A stretch of DNA of 64,000 nt from an uncultured Alphaproteobacteria bacterium. Its GTDB lineage: Bacteria; Pseudomonadota; Alphaproteobacteria; RF32; CAG-239. Of this stretch, positions 24,249 through 32,550 are shown one piece after another. Positions within the stretch are counted from its first letter, which is position 1, and each line of letters starts with the position of its first letter. The stretch is from assembly GCA_910576955.1 (NCBI GenBank), contig CAJTJB010000006.1, positions 79,266 to 143,265 of the forward strand. Direction: 5' to 3'. Both the position numbers and the translations under genes were made by a program. Below the pieces are notes generated by a model. The model was not told the origin of the DNA, ran no database searches, and was given only the letters and a program-made list of their open reading frames with translations.

Positions 24249-24250
24249 AA
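24226..24250 (+). repeat. Left copy of 25-bp direct repeat (3' end of ybaK)
   Basis: Begins CCGCTGCAGATATTATTGCA. The same 25 bases recur at 25218-25242 in the same orientation. Together they bracket the pilin-like gene and leader RNA C, a segment of about 970 bp. Confidence 0.9.
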
Positions 24251-24251
24251 G

Positions 24252-24890
24252 CTAATCAAAACTAAACACCAGCGTACAGTTTTCATAGCTCTCGCACGTT
24301 TCGCAAAAGCGTAAAATTTCCGCCATTTCAGCAGTGTGCAAACAGTTTTTCCCTGTTATACAATACCTGCTGCCGTAAAATTTTCCGGCATCGCCGCTCC
24401 CCTCGCCCTCGCCATAACGATGTATCCATAAACTCTTTATAATGTCTTTATAGGGCATTGCCCCATTCAAAAACATCAACCGGCAATATTCTTTCACGTC
24501 TTTACTGCTTCTTTTCCCCCTGTTTTTATTTTTAAGTTCATAATTAACGGTAATACCGCCGCCATGCACAGTCACCGTTATAATATGCTGGATACTGTCA
24601 ATAATAGCCCCTTTGTCCATTGTCCAGCTATCGGGCAAAATTCCCATATTAACAACGTTAGAGGTTACCCCTAAATTAGCTGATGACCCATTGGTATATT
24701 CAATCAATGAATCATGATACACCATTAAATCGCGAATAAATACCACAAACTCCTCAACACTTTTATTCAAACGATACGTCGTCATTGCTTTGCCAAAACC
24801 GGCAATACCGCCCACTGACAAGATGCCGACAATCGCTAACACCCCTAACATCTCAATCATTGACCGTCCGGTTTCTGTAACTCTTTTCAT
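24252..24890 (-). CDS. Type IV pilin-like protein
   Basis: 212 residues from ATG 24888-24890; a longer frame to 25055 runs through the leader RNA and is rejected. The N terminus MKRVTETGRSMIEMLGVLAI is a class III-like prepilin signal: basic leader, conserved Glu five residues after the Gly, then a hydrophobic helix. The mature part is mixed alpha/beta with cysteines near the C terminus (CITGKNC, CETCESYENC). Probably a pseudopilin or surface-exposed pilin-like protein. Its leader is conserved RNA copy C. No assembly genes are in the window. Confidence 0.75.
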   Translation of the reverse strand: MKRVTETGRSMIEMLGVLAIVGILSVGGIAGFGKAMTTYRLNKSVEEFVVFIRDLMVYHDSLIEYTNGSSANLGVTSNVVNMGILPDSWTMDKGAIIDSIQHIITVTVHGGGITVNYELKNKNRGKRSSKDVKEYCRLMFLNGAMPYKDIIKSLWIHRYGEGEGSGDAGKFYGSRYCITGKNCLHTAEMAEILRFCETCESYENCTLVFSFD

Positions 24891-24905
24891 ATCAAACCCC
24901 TGATA

Positions 24906-25139
24906 ATAAAAAAACCACCTCTGAAGGCGGTCAGGGAGTTGAACAATCATAACAGTATAAATGACTCTTTTGGTCTTTAAAGCAAACTTCTGGACATACA
25001 CCAAAAGCTCCCCGACCAAACAGTCGGGGATAAATGTTGTTTTGGTAATAAACAACTAATGATGTTTATCATCATCAATACTGTTAAGACCGTTCAAAGT
25101 CCCGCACCACCTCTGGCACTAACAGGAATTCCCCTGCTG
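24906..25139 (-). ncRNA. Conserved structured leader RNA, copy C
   Basis: Same plan as copies A and B, on the minus strand: GCGGGACTTTGAACGGTCTT block, GGTCGGGGAG paired with CTCCCTGACC around the hairpin GCTTTTGGT/GACCAAAAG, the conserved GAGTCAT and GATTGTT, and a terminator ACCGCCT/AGGTGGT plus T-run (complement of 24906-24931). CCCCGAC/GTCGGGG (complement of 25012-25029 area) could form an alternative hairpin that breaks the main stem, as in a switch. Promoter: TTTACT/TAATAT spaced by 16 (complement of 25146-25173). It stops about 16 nt before the pilin-like ATG. Confidence 0.72.
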
Positions 25140-25145
25140 TTTCTG

Positions 25146-25173
25146 ATATTAGTCGAAAATATTAAAAAGTAAA
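25146..25173 (-). promoter_or_regulatory. Promoter of leader RNA copy C
   Basis: On the minus strand TTTACT (25173-25168), 16 bp, TAATAT (25151-25146). Weaker than for copies A and B but with the same spacing. Confidence 0.6.
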
Positions 25174-25217
25174 GCCCAAATATTCTCTTGCTAAACATAA
25201 ACCCTAAAAAACATCAC

Positions 25218-25242
25218 CCGCTGCAGATATTATTGCATAAAA
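25218..25242 (+). repeat. Right copy of 25-bp direct repeat
   Basis: Exact repeat of 24226-24250. It lies outside any gene, downstream of the membrane-protein gene at 25281-25766, so this copy looks like the duplicate and the ybaK copy the original. Confidence 0.9.
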
Positions 25243-25267
25243 AAAGCAGGGATTACTCCCCGCTGAT
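25239..25267 (-). terminator. Intrinsic terminator of the 25281-25766 gene
   Basis: On the minus strand AGCGGGG/CCCTGCT with loop AGTAAT followed by seven T. It partly overlaps the right direct repeat. Confidence 0.8.
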
Positions 25268-25280
25268 TATAAAATTTTGG

Positions 25281-25766
25281 TCAAAACTCATCCAAAAGCT
25301 TTTTCCATAACTTATACGCGCACGCCCAACACAAACCCAGCCAGGCAAGAGCGCACCACGCATAAAGTTTCATTCCGCTGCCGTCCGTAAAAAGCCAACA
25401 GATTCCGCAGAAAATCCATCCGGCGTAAAACATAAACGAAATCCAGCAAACGAGGTATGACAGTGTATAGCGATCCCTATCACCACGCTCGCACATACAA
25501 GAAAGAATGAAACACGGTGCCAGCAGAAACAAAACAACCACCACGCTGACGCAAACCACCGCAAACAAGCTGATTTCCATATACGCGTGATTAAAATTAA
25601 TTGCCTCCAGCAAAAGCGGCATCCCGATAAACAAGCCCAAAATAGGGAGAAGAAATCCCAGCTGAACAAGTTCTACATGCTTGTCTACAACACCATAAAC
25701 GCGCCGAACAAGACCCAACTTCCCGTTTGTTTTGGAAGAAAGGCGTTTTTCAATAATTTTTTCCAT
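25281..25766 (-). CDS. Small polytopic membrane protein
   Basis: 161 residues from ATG 25766. Four hydrophobic segments (about residues 33-55, 60-88, 103-125, 135-152). Rich in Cys and Trp in the last two. No family recognised. The leader is AT-rich with no clear Shine-Dalgarno, so the start is uncertain; 25814 is an alternative. Confidence 0.55.
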   Translation of the reverse strand: MEKIIEKRLSSKTNGKLGLVRRVYGVVDKHVELVQLGFLLPILGLFIGMPLLLEAINFNHAYMEISLFAVVCVSVVVVLFLLAPCFILSCMCERGDRDRYTLSYLVCWISFMFYAGWIFCGICWLFTDGSGMKLYAWCALAWLGLCWACAYKLWKKLLDEF

Positions 25767-25934
25767 AATATTTATATTAATAATGAAGTAATTAGCATAC
25801 CTTATACCACACATTTAACCCAACGTCAAGATATTTTAGCAGTCACAAAAATATTGCATTTTTCTTTTTAATACCATACATTAAGTCAGAAAATAACGTA
25901 TTATGTCTATTGTTAACCTTTTAATTTTTATTTT

Positions 25935-26429
25935 ATGGATACCGATATTATTGAAAAAATCCGCAGCGGGCAAATACTTAACCCCGACGAACAATGCCGA
26001 TTGTTTAAGCTGCCCGATGCCGAAAGCCGGATTGCAGGATACATCAAACAAAATAATCTTTGCCCTCGGGCTGAAGCGCTACTGCTCGAACAGCCGCATT
26101 CCGCAAATCTGCTCAAGATTTACATCGCCGGCAAACCGCTGGAAAAAGACAATGAACTAAAAATATTCAGCCTTCAAAACGCTGAAGAACTGCTCATGGT
26201 TTACATAGAATGCTGGTCGCTATGTGAAGAGGCGGAACTAAAAATGATGGAAATGCCTCATGCCGATATACTGATAAAATCTTACATAAAAAATTACGCC
26301 TTAACTGACGCGGCGGAGCTCAAGATGTTAGATTTTGCCGATGCCGGAGAATTAGTTTCCCTCTATGCTGAAACCTACGGGCTCTGCAACCAAGCCAGAC
26401 ATAAAGCAAACGAACTGAACCTACTTTAA
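25935..26429 (+). CDS. Helical-repeat protein of unknown function
   Basis: 164 residues made of about five repeats of 26-28 residues with the pattern AELKMxxxPxADxLIKxYIxxYxL (clearest: ELKIFSLQNAEELLMVYIE, ELKMMEMPHADILIKSYIK, ELKMLDFADAGELVSLYAE). It should fold as an alpha-alpha solenoid used for protein binding. No signal peptide, so cytoplasmic. No Shine-Dalgarno before the ATG; the leader is nearly all A and T. Confidence 0.6.
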   Translation: MDTDIIEKIRSGQILNPDEQCRLFKLPDAESRIAGYIKQNNLCPRAEALLLEQPHSANLLKIYIAGKPLEKDNELKIFSLQNAEELLMVYIECWSLCEEAELKMMEMPHADILIKSYIKNYALTDAAELKMLDFADAGELVSLYAETYGLCNQARHKANELNLL

Positions 26430-26440
26430 TCCGCACAACA

Positions 26441-26470
26441 TCCCCTTAAAATTTCAAGGGGGTGTTTTTT
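26441..26470 (+). terminator. Intrinsic terminator after the helical-repeat gene
   Basis: CCCCTT/AAGGGG stem (26442-26461 region) then GTGTTTTTT. Confidence 0.8.
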
Positions 26471-26585
26471 ATTTCCCGATTATTATTTCACCTCCTATAA
26501 CCATTCCACAGCAGCCATTTCCCATCATCTCTCGGCTTACTTGACACCCGCCCCAAAACCTGCTATACTACCCCCAACAACACCT

Positions 26586-26760
26586 CATCCTTATACCTCC
26601 CCTTCCCTGGAGAAAGGGGTTAGGGGGATGGGGACAACAATCCATCCTTATCTCTCCTCCCTAACGAAACTAGAGGGGTAAGGAGGATGGGGACAATAAC
26701 TCATCCTTATCTCTCCCCTCCCCCCTTGGCGGGGGAGGTAAGGGGGATGGGGACAACATA
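26586..26760. repeat. Three tandem R3 hairpin repeats, period 57-59 bp
   Basis: Units start at 26586, 26643 and 26702. Each begins CATCCTTAT and ends GGATGGGGACAA, so the two ends pair (CATCC/GGATG). Each has a C-rich then G-rich inner hairpin whose sequence differs between units but keeps pairing (for example CTCCCCC/GGGGGAG). Related to the R3 copies at 14.7-14.9, 44.96-45.06 and 63.5 kb. Confidence 0.8.
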
Positions 26761-26773
26761 AAGCAACTTTAAC

Positions 26774-26846
26774 GAGGCATTGCGAGGCGTTTCTCCTTTT
26801 TTCGTGAGTCATTGCGAGGAGGCGACAGCCGACGAAGCAATCTCAA
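26774..26846 (+). repeat. Two R1 repeat copies (CATTGCGAGG type)
   Basis: CATTGCGAGGCG at 26778-26789 and GTCATTGCGAGGAGGCGACA..GACGAAGCAATCTC at 26809-26844. The second ends 22 bp before the start codon of the next gene, so the repeat lies in its leader. Confidence 0.8.
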
Positions 26847-26866
26847 CCAACAGGAGCAACAACCAA

Positions 26867-27976
26867 ATGTTCATCGAAATCACCACCCCGCAAAACCCGC
26901 TCTGCCTTGAAAACACCCTCCGCCCCTACAAGCGCGGCGAAAAGCCCTTTTCCCCCGAGGTCGCCCGCCAAATTCTCCAATCCACCAACCACAAAAAGAA
27001 CATCTACGACACGCTTCAACTTATCGCCAACCTCCCCAAAGAAGAGCAAGCCGATTACAAAGACATCATCCTTTCCACCTTCGACCACCGCGAACAACCA
27101 GCCGACACCCTCCTCCTCGCCAAAAAACTCGCCGCCTCCCACAACTTCGAAGACGAGCTGAACGCTATCCTCACCCACGACCCGATGCAAGATACGGAAA
27201 ACGGCATCATCTACGCCTCCGCCCCAAACAAAATCGCCACTGTTATCTCCGTAGACAAGAAGCCCTGCCCCTCTGAATATCCCGAAGATATAACCCTCAT
27301 CTGCACGAACGATGATCTCCTTTTTCTCTTCTATGACTTCTCAAAAGTCAAATCTCTGAGGTTCAAAAAAGGCGCAAGCATTGATATTAGAAACAGCTGG
27401 GGCTTTCCCGAAACCTTAGACCTCCCGATGTATAGCAAAATCCATTTTTACAAAGCCAACCTCTCCACTGTCAAAACACTGGAGTTCAAAAAAGGTGCAG
27501 AAGCTGATTTAATCGAATGCCGAAACCTCCCCGAGACCATAGACCTCTCAATGTGCGATGAAGTTAATTTATCATATACCGACCTCTCCACGGTCAAAAC
27601 ACTGAAGTTTAAAGAAGGCGCAAAAGCTGATTTAATCAATTGCCGAAACCTCCCCGAGACCCTAGACCTCTCAATGTGCGACAAAGTTAATTTATCATAC
27701 GCCGACCTCTCCACTGTCAAAACACTGAAGTTTAAAGAAGGCGCAAAAGCTGATTTAATCAATTGCCCCAACCTCCCCGAAACTTTAGATGTTTCAATGT
27801 GCGATAATATAACTTTATCCAAAGCTGGTTTATCACAAACCAAAACACTCACTTTTAAAAACAAACAACAGCAAACAAAAAGCGGATTGGAAATCCCTGA
27901 AAACTGGCAAGGCAAAATCACCTACACCGATGAACAATCCCCCCTTTCCCGCCTGAAGTCCATCTTCACCCGCTAA
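26867..27976 (+). CDS. Leucine-rich-repeat-like protein with 41-residue repeats
   Basis: 369 residues from ATG 26867, with AGGAG nine bases upstream; an upstream in-frame start (26780) lies in repeat DNA. The N-terminal 150 residues are helical and unrecognised. From codon at 27335 come five units of exactly 123 bp (27335, 27458, 27581, 27704, 27827). A unit reads LSTVKTLKFKEGAKADLIN then CRNLPETLDLSMCDKVNLS. The middle units are almost identical in DNA, indicating recent tandem duplication. Beta-solenoid or LRR-type binding protein, probably cytoplasmic. Confidence 0.65.
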   Translation: MFIEITTPQNPLCLENTLRPYKRGEKPFSPEVARQILQSTNHKKNIYDTLQLIANLPKEEQADYKDIILSTFDHREQPADTLLLAKKLAASHNFEDELNAILTHDPMQDTENGIIYASAPNKIATVISVDKKPCPSEYPEDITLICTNDDLLFLFYDFSKVKSLRFKKGASIDIRNSWGFPETLDLPMYSKIHFYKANLSTVKTLEFKKGAEADLIECRNLPETIDLSMCDEVNLSYTDLSTVKTLKFKEGAKADLINCRNLPETLDLSMCDKVNLSYADLSTVKTLKFKEGAKADLINCPNLPETLDVSMCDNITLSKAGLSQTKTLTFKNKQQQTKSGLEIPENWQGKITYTDEQSPLSRLKSIFTR

Positions 27977-28039
27977 TTCCACTCTCCAATCGCAAGCCCT
28001 CCTCTTATAAAAGGCATATTCCGTTACATCCCCTCTAAA

Positions 28040-28852
28040 TCACTTTTTTCTTCCCCAAAGGGAGTGGCCTTTCTCATCTTCAATCTTAACCATCTCATCT
28101 TCCGGTGAAAGGGGTTTAATCTGCTCAAAATATTTTTTAAGCGTCTTCATCTGTTTAAGAACGAGCACTGTCTCAATCGTCACTATTGCGCTGTAATCAT
28201 CTGCACATTTAATAATTCCATCCGCCAGCGAAACACCGTTTTTGCGCATACACGCCTGAATCTCATCCCTCTGCTGTAAGTTATCAAGACGGGAAACCGC
28301 AACATCAACCGCGCTATGTATATCGCGTTCCACAGCGTCTTTTGGCAACGCGTCATAATCTATCGCCGGGTCAAACATATACGAAGCAAGCAATGCGTCT
28401 TCAAAGTTAATTCCACCCTGTTTACGAAACGCCGCCATAACTTTCTCGACCTCACGTGCAAACAAATCCCCTACATATCCGAGTTTTTGTAAATCGTATT
28501 TTCCCTCTAAAATACTGACATTATTTTCTCTAAATCCTGCAATAACTTTCTGTTTAAATTCAGGCAGGTTCATATTTCCTTTTATTAAAGCAACCCGCAA
28601 CTCTGCATCCCGAACATCATCCGGACGTCCTGCCCGAATTTGCTCAATCTCCAGCCGTTGGTCCGGCAATTTCCCGTCACTGCCCAAAAAACTTAATATC
28701 AATAAATTTGTATAATCATACAAAAGAATGGTATACTCCACTTCTTCCTTAATTGTATATCTGTCTTCTCCGATAAACACAGACGCTTTCGCCCCCGCTG
28801 CTGCAAATAAACCTAACCACCCCGCAAACAAATATAACATAGCTTTTTTCAT
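28040..28852 (-). CDS. Secreted protein of unknown function
   Basis: 270 residues from ATG 28852. The N terminus MKKAMLYLFAGWLGLFAAAG followed by AKAS is a Sec signal peptide with probable cleavage after AKA. The mature protein is helical and mostly charged, with one Cys pair (QACMRKNG, IIKCADD). No domain recognised. Probably periplasmic. It lies downstream of rpoA but after a strong terminator. Confidence 0.6.
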   Translation of the reverse strand: MKKAMLYLFAGWLGLFAAAGAKASVFIGEDRYTIKEEVEYTILLYDYTNLLILSFLGSDGKLPDQRLEIEQIRAGRPDDVRDAELRVALIKGNMNLPEFKQKVIAGFRENNVSILEGKYDLQKLGYVGDLFAREVEKVMAAFRKQGGINFEDALLASYMFDPAIDYDALPKDAVERDIHSAVDVAVSRLDNLQQRDEIQACMRKNGVSLADGIIKCADDYSAIVTIETVLVLKQMKTLKKYFEQIKPLSPEDEMVKIEDEKGHSLWGRKK

Positions 28853-28971
28853 CACACAAAACCCCACTGTAAAACAGACAGTTACACACATATTAAGTTT
28901 ATTAAAAATAACCGCAAAAAGCAAACAAAAAATTGTCCCACCAACCAAGTCGGCAGTTTTCAGAATACAAA

Positions 28972-29006
28972 AAAGAACCGCCCCAAACGGAGCGGCTCTT
29001 TCTCAC
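28972..29006 (-). terminator. Intrinsic terminator after rpoA
   Basis: On the minus strand AGAGCCGCTCC/GGGGCGGTTCT with loop GTTT and six T. It ends the rpsM-rpsK-rpoA transcript, so rplQ does not follow. Confidence 0.9.
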
Positions 29007-29022
29007 AATATTTTAGAAATTT

Positions 29023-30033
29023 CTAAAAATGGTCATCACATTTTTTAATCAATTCTTCAATATTCTCTGGCGGCCAACCCGGCGTTTCCATACCCAAGTG
29101 GATGCCCATCTTTGACAGAACTTCTTTGATTTCGTTCAAAGATTTTCTACCAAAGTTCGGCGTACGGAGCATTTCAGCCTCGGTTTTCTGAACCAAATCG
29201 CCAATGTAAACAATGTTATCATTCTTCAGGCAGTTTGCAGAGCGAACAGAAAGTTCAAGCTCATCAACTTTGCGCAACAGATTTCTGTCAAACGGCAGTT
29301 CTTCCTTAACATCTTCGACTTCGCTTTCCGGCTCGTCAAAGTTGATAAACGGTTTCAACTGGTCTTGCAAAATTCTTGCAGACAAAGCCACCGCATCTTC
29401 CGGCGTCAACACGCCGTTTGTTTCAACAATCATCGTCAGTTTGTCATAATCTGTGTTCTGACCAACGCGGGTCTTGTCTACTTTGTAAGATACTTTTCTT
29501 ACCGGAGAATAAATCGCATCAACGGCAATCATCCCGATTGGAGCATCAGCCATTTTGTTTTGAACAGCCGGCACATAGCCTTTGCCCGTTCCGACAATCA
29601 TTTCCATATTGATGGAGGCGCCGGCATCCAATGTGCAGATAACATGGTCAGGGTTCATAATTTCAACATCATGCCCTGTTTCAATCATACCTGCAGTAAC
29701 AACCATCGGACCTTCTGCCTTGAGGCGCATTGTCTTTTGCCCTTCGGAATGAACGGCAACAGCCAAGCCTTTAATGTTTAAGATAACATCGGTAACATCT
29801 TCACGCATTCCTTCAACAATTGAGAATTCGTGTAAAACACCGTCAATTTTAATCGCGGTAACAGCGCCGCCCTGCAAAGAAGATAATAAAACTCTCCTCA
29901 ATGCGTTACCCAGAGTTAAACCAAAGCCTCTCTCTAAAGGTTCAACAACTATCTTGGAAACATTCTTGCCTTCGCCGGAAGCCACCTCTAGATTAGTCGG
30001 TTTAATAAGTTCTTGCCAATTTTTCTGAATCAC
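29023..30033 (-). CDS. rpoA: RNA polymerase alpha subunit
   Basis: 336 residues. N-terminal dimerisation domain (ERGFGLTLGNALRRVLLSSL is the classic signature) and C-terminal domain (LSVRSANCLKNDNIVYIGDL and RTPNFGRKSLNEIKEVL) that contacts UP elements and activators. Full length. Last gene of rpsM-rpsK-rpoA. In most alphaproteobacteria rplQ follows; here it does not. Confidence 0.99.
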   Translation of the reverse strand: MIQKNWQELIKPTNLEVASGEGKNVSKIVVEPLERGFGLTLGNALRRVLLSSLQGGAVTAIKIDGVLHEFSIVEGMREDVTDVILNIKGLAVAVHSEGQKTMRLKAEGPMVVTAGMIETGHDVEIMNPDHVICTLDAGASINMEMIVGTGKGYVPAVQNKMADAPIGMIAVDAIYSPVRKVSYKVDKTRVGQNTDYDKLTMIVETNGVLTPEDAVALSARILQDQLKPFINFDEPESEVEDVKEELPFDRNLLRKVDELELSVRSANCLKNDNIVYIGDLVQKTEAEMLRTPNFGRKSLNEIKEVLSKMGIHLGMETPGWPPENIEELIKKCDDHF

Positions 30034-30115
30034 CGGAATACCCTCTTTACTAGTTTATACGCTACAACAAAACGAGGGAGGAACAGAACTCTGCTCCCCA
30101 CTCAAAACTCAAAAA

Positions 30116-30499
30116 TTAAACTCTGCGGCGTTTTCTTAAACGGCAGCCGTTATGCGGAATAGGAGTTACATCACGAATAGAAGTAATCGTAAATCCGATA
30201 ACCTGCAAAGCTCTGATAGCCGATTCGCGGCCTGACCCCGGTCCTTTAACTTCTACTTCCAGAGTTTTCATACCGTTTTCCTGTGCTTTTTTGCCGGCTT
30301 CTTCAGCAGCAACCTGCGCAGCATAAGGCGTAGACTTTCTGGAACCCTTAAAGCCCTGTGCGCCTGCAGTAGACCAAGATACCGTATTTCCCTGTGCGTC
30401 CGTAATTGTAACTCTGGTGTTGTTAAATGTAGAATTTACATGAGCCACACCGGATGTGATATTCTTCTTTTCTTTTTTCTTAATAACTGTTTTTGCCAT
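30116..30499 (-). CDS. rpsK: 30S ribosomal protein S11
   Basis: 127 residues, the normal length. Signatures GVAHVNSTFNNTRVTITD, GSRKSTPYAAQVAAE and the C-terminal PIPHNGCRLRKRRRV. Binds 16S rRNA in the platform of the small subunit. 11 nt after rpsM. Confidence 0.99.
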   Translation of the reverse strand: MAKTVIKKKEKKNITSGVAHVNSTFNNTRVTITDAQGNTVSWSTAGAQGFKGSRKSTPYAAQVAAEEAGKKAQENGMKTLEVEVKGPGSGRESAIRALQVIGFTITSIRDVTPIPHNGCRLRKRRRV

Positions 30500-30510
30500 T
30501 GCTACCTCAC

Positions 30511-30879
30511 TTATTTCTTCTTGTTCGCAACAGTCTTGCGCTTACCTTTGCGGGTTCTCGCATTCTGTTTTGTGCTCTGTCCGCGAACAGGCAGACCTTT
30601 ACGATGGCGCAGACCGCGGTAGCAGCCCAAGTCCATCAAGCGTTTAATGTTCACGCCGACTTCACGGCGAAGTTCACCTTCAACGAGGTAGTCTTTATCA
30701 ATTACTTCACGAACTTTTGCGATGTCTTCGTCGGTCAATTCGTGTACGCGACGTTCACCGGCAACGCCCGCTTTTGCACAGATATTCTGTGCTGTTTCTC
30801 TCCCGATACCATAGATAGAGGTCAAAGCAATCTCTAATTTCTTGGCAGTAGGAATGTTTACACCAGCTATACGAGCCAA
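30511..30879 (-). CDS. rpsM: 30S ribosomal protein S13, TTG start
   Basis: 122 residues starting with TTG at 30879, giving the family-standard N terminus (M)ARIAGVNIP; GGAG lies seven bases upstream. An in-frame ATG at 30903 would add eight non-conserved residues and lacks a ribosome binding site. The C terminus RGLRHRKGLPVRGQSTKQNA is typical. S13 sits in the head of the small subunit and contacts the large subunit and tRNA. First gene of its operon. Confidence 0.96.
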   Translation of the reverse strand: MARIAGVNIPTAKKLEIALTSIYGIGRETAQNICAKAGVAGERRVHELTDEDIAKVREVIDKDYLVEGELRREVGVNIKRLMDLGCYRGLRHRKGLPVRGQSTKQNARTRKGKRKTVANKKK

Positions 30880-30949
30880 ATTTACTCTCCATTTATTAAA
30901 CAATTAAACCATTCAAAAAGTTGATCACCACTTTTCAAAATTATGTCGG

Positions 30950-30977
30950 AGTATAAAACATAATTTATTAGAGTCAA
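30950..30977 (-). promoter_or_regulatory. Promoter of rpsM-rpsK-rpoA
   Basis: On the minus strand TTGACT (30977-30972), 16 bp, TATACT (30955-30950), about 60 nt before the rpsM start. It shows this operon is separately transcribed from secY. The rest of the 320-bp gap (30880-31200) is AT-rich with only the secY terminator. Confidence 0.78.
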
Positions 30978-31154
30978 CAATTCTTTTAAAAAAAATCAAA
31001 ATTTTTTAGTTTTTTTAACAAATTATTAGAAAATATTTTCCGCCCGTCGGGCAGAATCGCACTTATAAACCGATTCAACAAATAGTTTTAAATATTTTTT
31101 CCGGATAAACCGCTGCACAGGCACTATTTTTGCCTCACCGATTCGCAAACATAA

Positions 31155-31180
31155 AAAGCGCCGGAAAAAACCGGCGCTCT
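31155..31180 (-). terminator. Intrinsic terminator after secY
   Basis: On the minus strand AGCGCCGG/CCGGCGCT with loop TTTTTT, followed by TTTTTAT. Confidence 0.88.
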
Positions 31181-31200
31181 CTCCCTCATAAAAAGGCTTT

Positions 31201-32550
31201 TTACTTGCGCTTTTTGTTCACAAGCGCCGCCTTTTTCAACAATCCCTCATACTGATAAGCAATCAGATGGGATTGAACCTGTGTGATAAAGTCCATCGTT
31301 ACCTGAACCACGATGAGCAATGTCGTGCCGCCCAAAACAAACGGAACAGACAGTTTGGCAATCAGAATTTCCGGCAAAATGCACAATGCTGCCAGATAAA
31401 ACGCGCCCAACACCGTCAAGCGGGTAACCACATAGTCCAGATATTCCGCAGTATTTTTGCCCGGTCTGATACCGGCAATAAAACCGCCGTGCTTTTTCAG
31501 ATTATCCGCCGTTTCTTCCGGGTTAACCACCACAGCGGTATAGAAAAACGCAAAGAACACAATCAAAAACGCATACAAAGCCAGATACAGCGGCTGTCCG
31601 TGCCCGAGATAACGACTCAAAGTCTGCACCCATTCCGGTCCGTTAGCAGACCAGATATTCGCAACCGTAATCGGCAACAACAGCAAGGCGCTCGCGAAAA
31701 TCGGCGGAATAACGCCCGTCGGGTTAACTTTCAAAGGCAGGTGCGAACTTTCTGCAGAAGTCATACGCAAGCCGACCTGACGCTTCGGATATTGCACCAA
31801 AATTTTGCGTTGTGCCATTTCAACTTTCAAGATAATGAAGACCAGTGCAACGCTCATAATAAACAAGCTCAAAATAACCAGCGGCGACATTGAGCCGATT
31901 CGCCCTAATTCCAAAGTCTGTGCAATCGCAGCCGGAATATTGGCGATAATGCCGACCGTAATGATGAGCGACGAACCGTTGCCCACACCGCGGGAAGTAA
32001 TCTGCTCGCCGAGCCATACGATAAACATCGTGCCGCCGGTCAGCGAAATAATGGTCGAAAAGATAAAAGTATACGGCGCAATCACAACGGGGCTTGAACC
32101 ATCACCGTTGGCAATGCTCATCAAGCCGATGGCAATACCATAACCCTGAACAATCGTAATCAAAACCGTCAACAATTTCGTATAGTGAGTCATTTTGCGG
32201 TGTCCGGCTTCGCCCTCTTTCTTAAGCGCCGCCAAAGACGGAACAACCGAAGAGCCGAGTTGCAGAATAATCGACGCCGAAATGTAAGGCATAATGTTTA
32301 ATGCGAAAATCGTCATACGCTCCAACGCACCGCCGGAAAACATATTAAACATTCCCAAGATTCCGTTTGAATGTCTGGCAAAAACCTCCGCAAGCACGCG
32401 GGCGTCAATTCCCGGAAGCGGGATAAACGTTCCCAAACGAAAGACAATCAGTGCCAAAACCGTAAATAACAGGCGCTTTTTCAAATCCGTCGCTTTGCTG
32501 AAAACGGACGCATCCATATTCGCCGCCATTTTTTCTGCTAATGATACCAT
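31201..32550 (-). CDS. secY: Preprotein translocase subunit SecY
   Basis: 449 residues with ten membrane segments. Landmarks: RLGTFIPLPGID, the plug region GMFNMFSGGALERMTIFALNIMPYISASI, and PGKNTAEYLDYVVTRLTVLGA. Start at ATG 32550 with AAGGA seven bases upstream; a frame to 32616 exists without support. Forms the protein-conducting channel with SecE and SecG. The gene is followed by a terminator rather than adk, which often lies between secY and rpsM in this class. Confidence 0.98.
   Translation of the reverse strand: MVSLAEKMAANMDASVFSKATDLKKRLLFTVLALIVFRLGTFIPLPGIDARVLAEVFARHSNGILGMFNMFSGGALERMTIFALNIMPYISASIILQLGSSVVPSLAALKKEGEAGHRKMTHYTKLLTVLITIVQGYGIAIGLMSIANGDGSSPVVIAPYTFIFSTIISLTGGTMFIVWLGEQITSRGVGNGSSLIITVGIIANIPAAIAQTLELGRIGSMSPLVILSLFIMSVALVFIILKVEMAQRKILVQYPKRQVGLRMTSAESSHLPLKVNPTGVIPPIFASALLLLPITVANIWSANGPEWVQTLSRYLGHGQPLYLALYAFLIVFFAFFYTAVVVNPEETADNLKKHGGFIAGIRPGKNTAEYLDYVVTRLTVLGAFYLAALCILPEILIAKLSVPFVLGGTTLLIVVQVTMDFITQVQSHLIAYQYEGLLKKAALVNKKRK

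Noticed and set aside
24891..25055. N-terminal extension of the pilin-like protein to 25055
   Set aside because: It overlaps conserved RNA C. The prepilin signal starts at 24890.
24226..25242. Integron attC cassette
   Set aside because: No integrase or RYYYAAC/GTTRRRY core sites; only a simple direct repeat.
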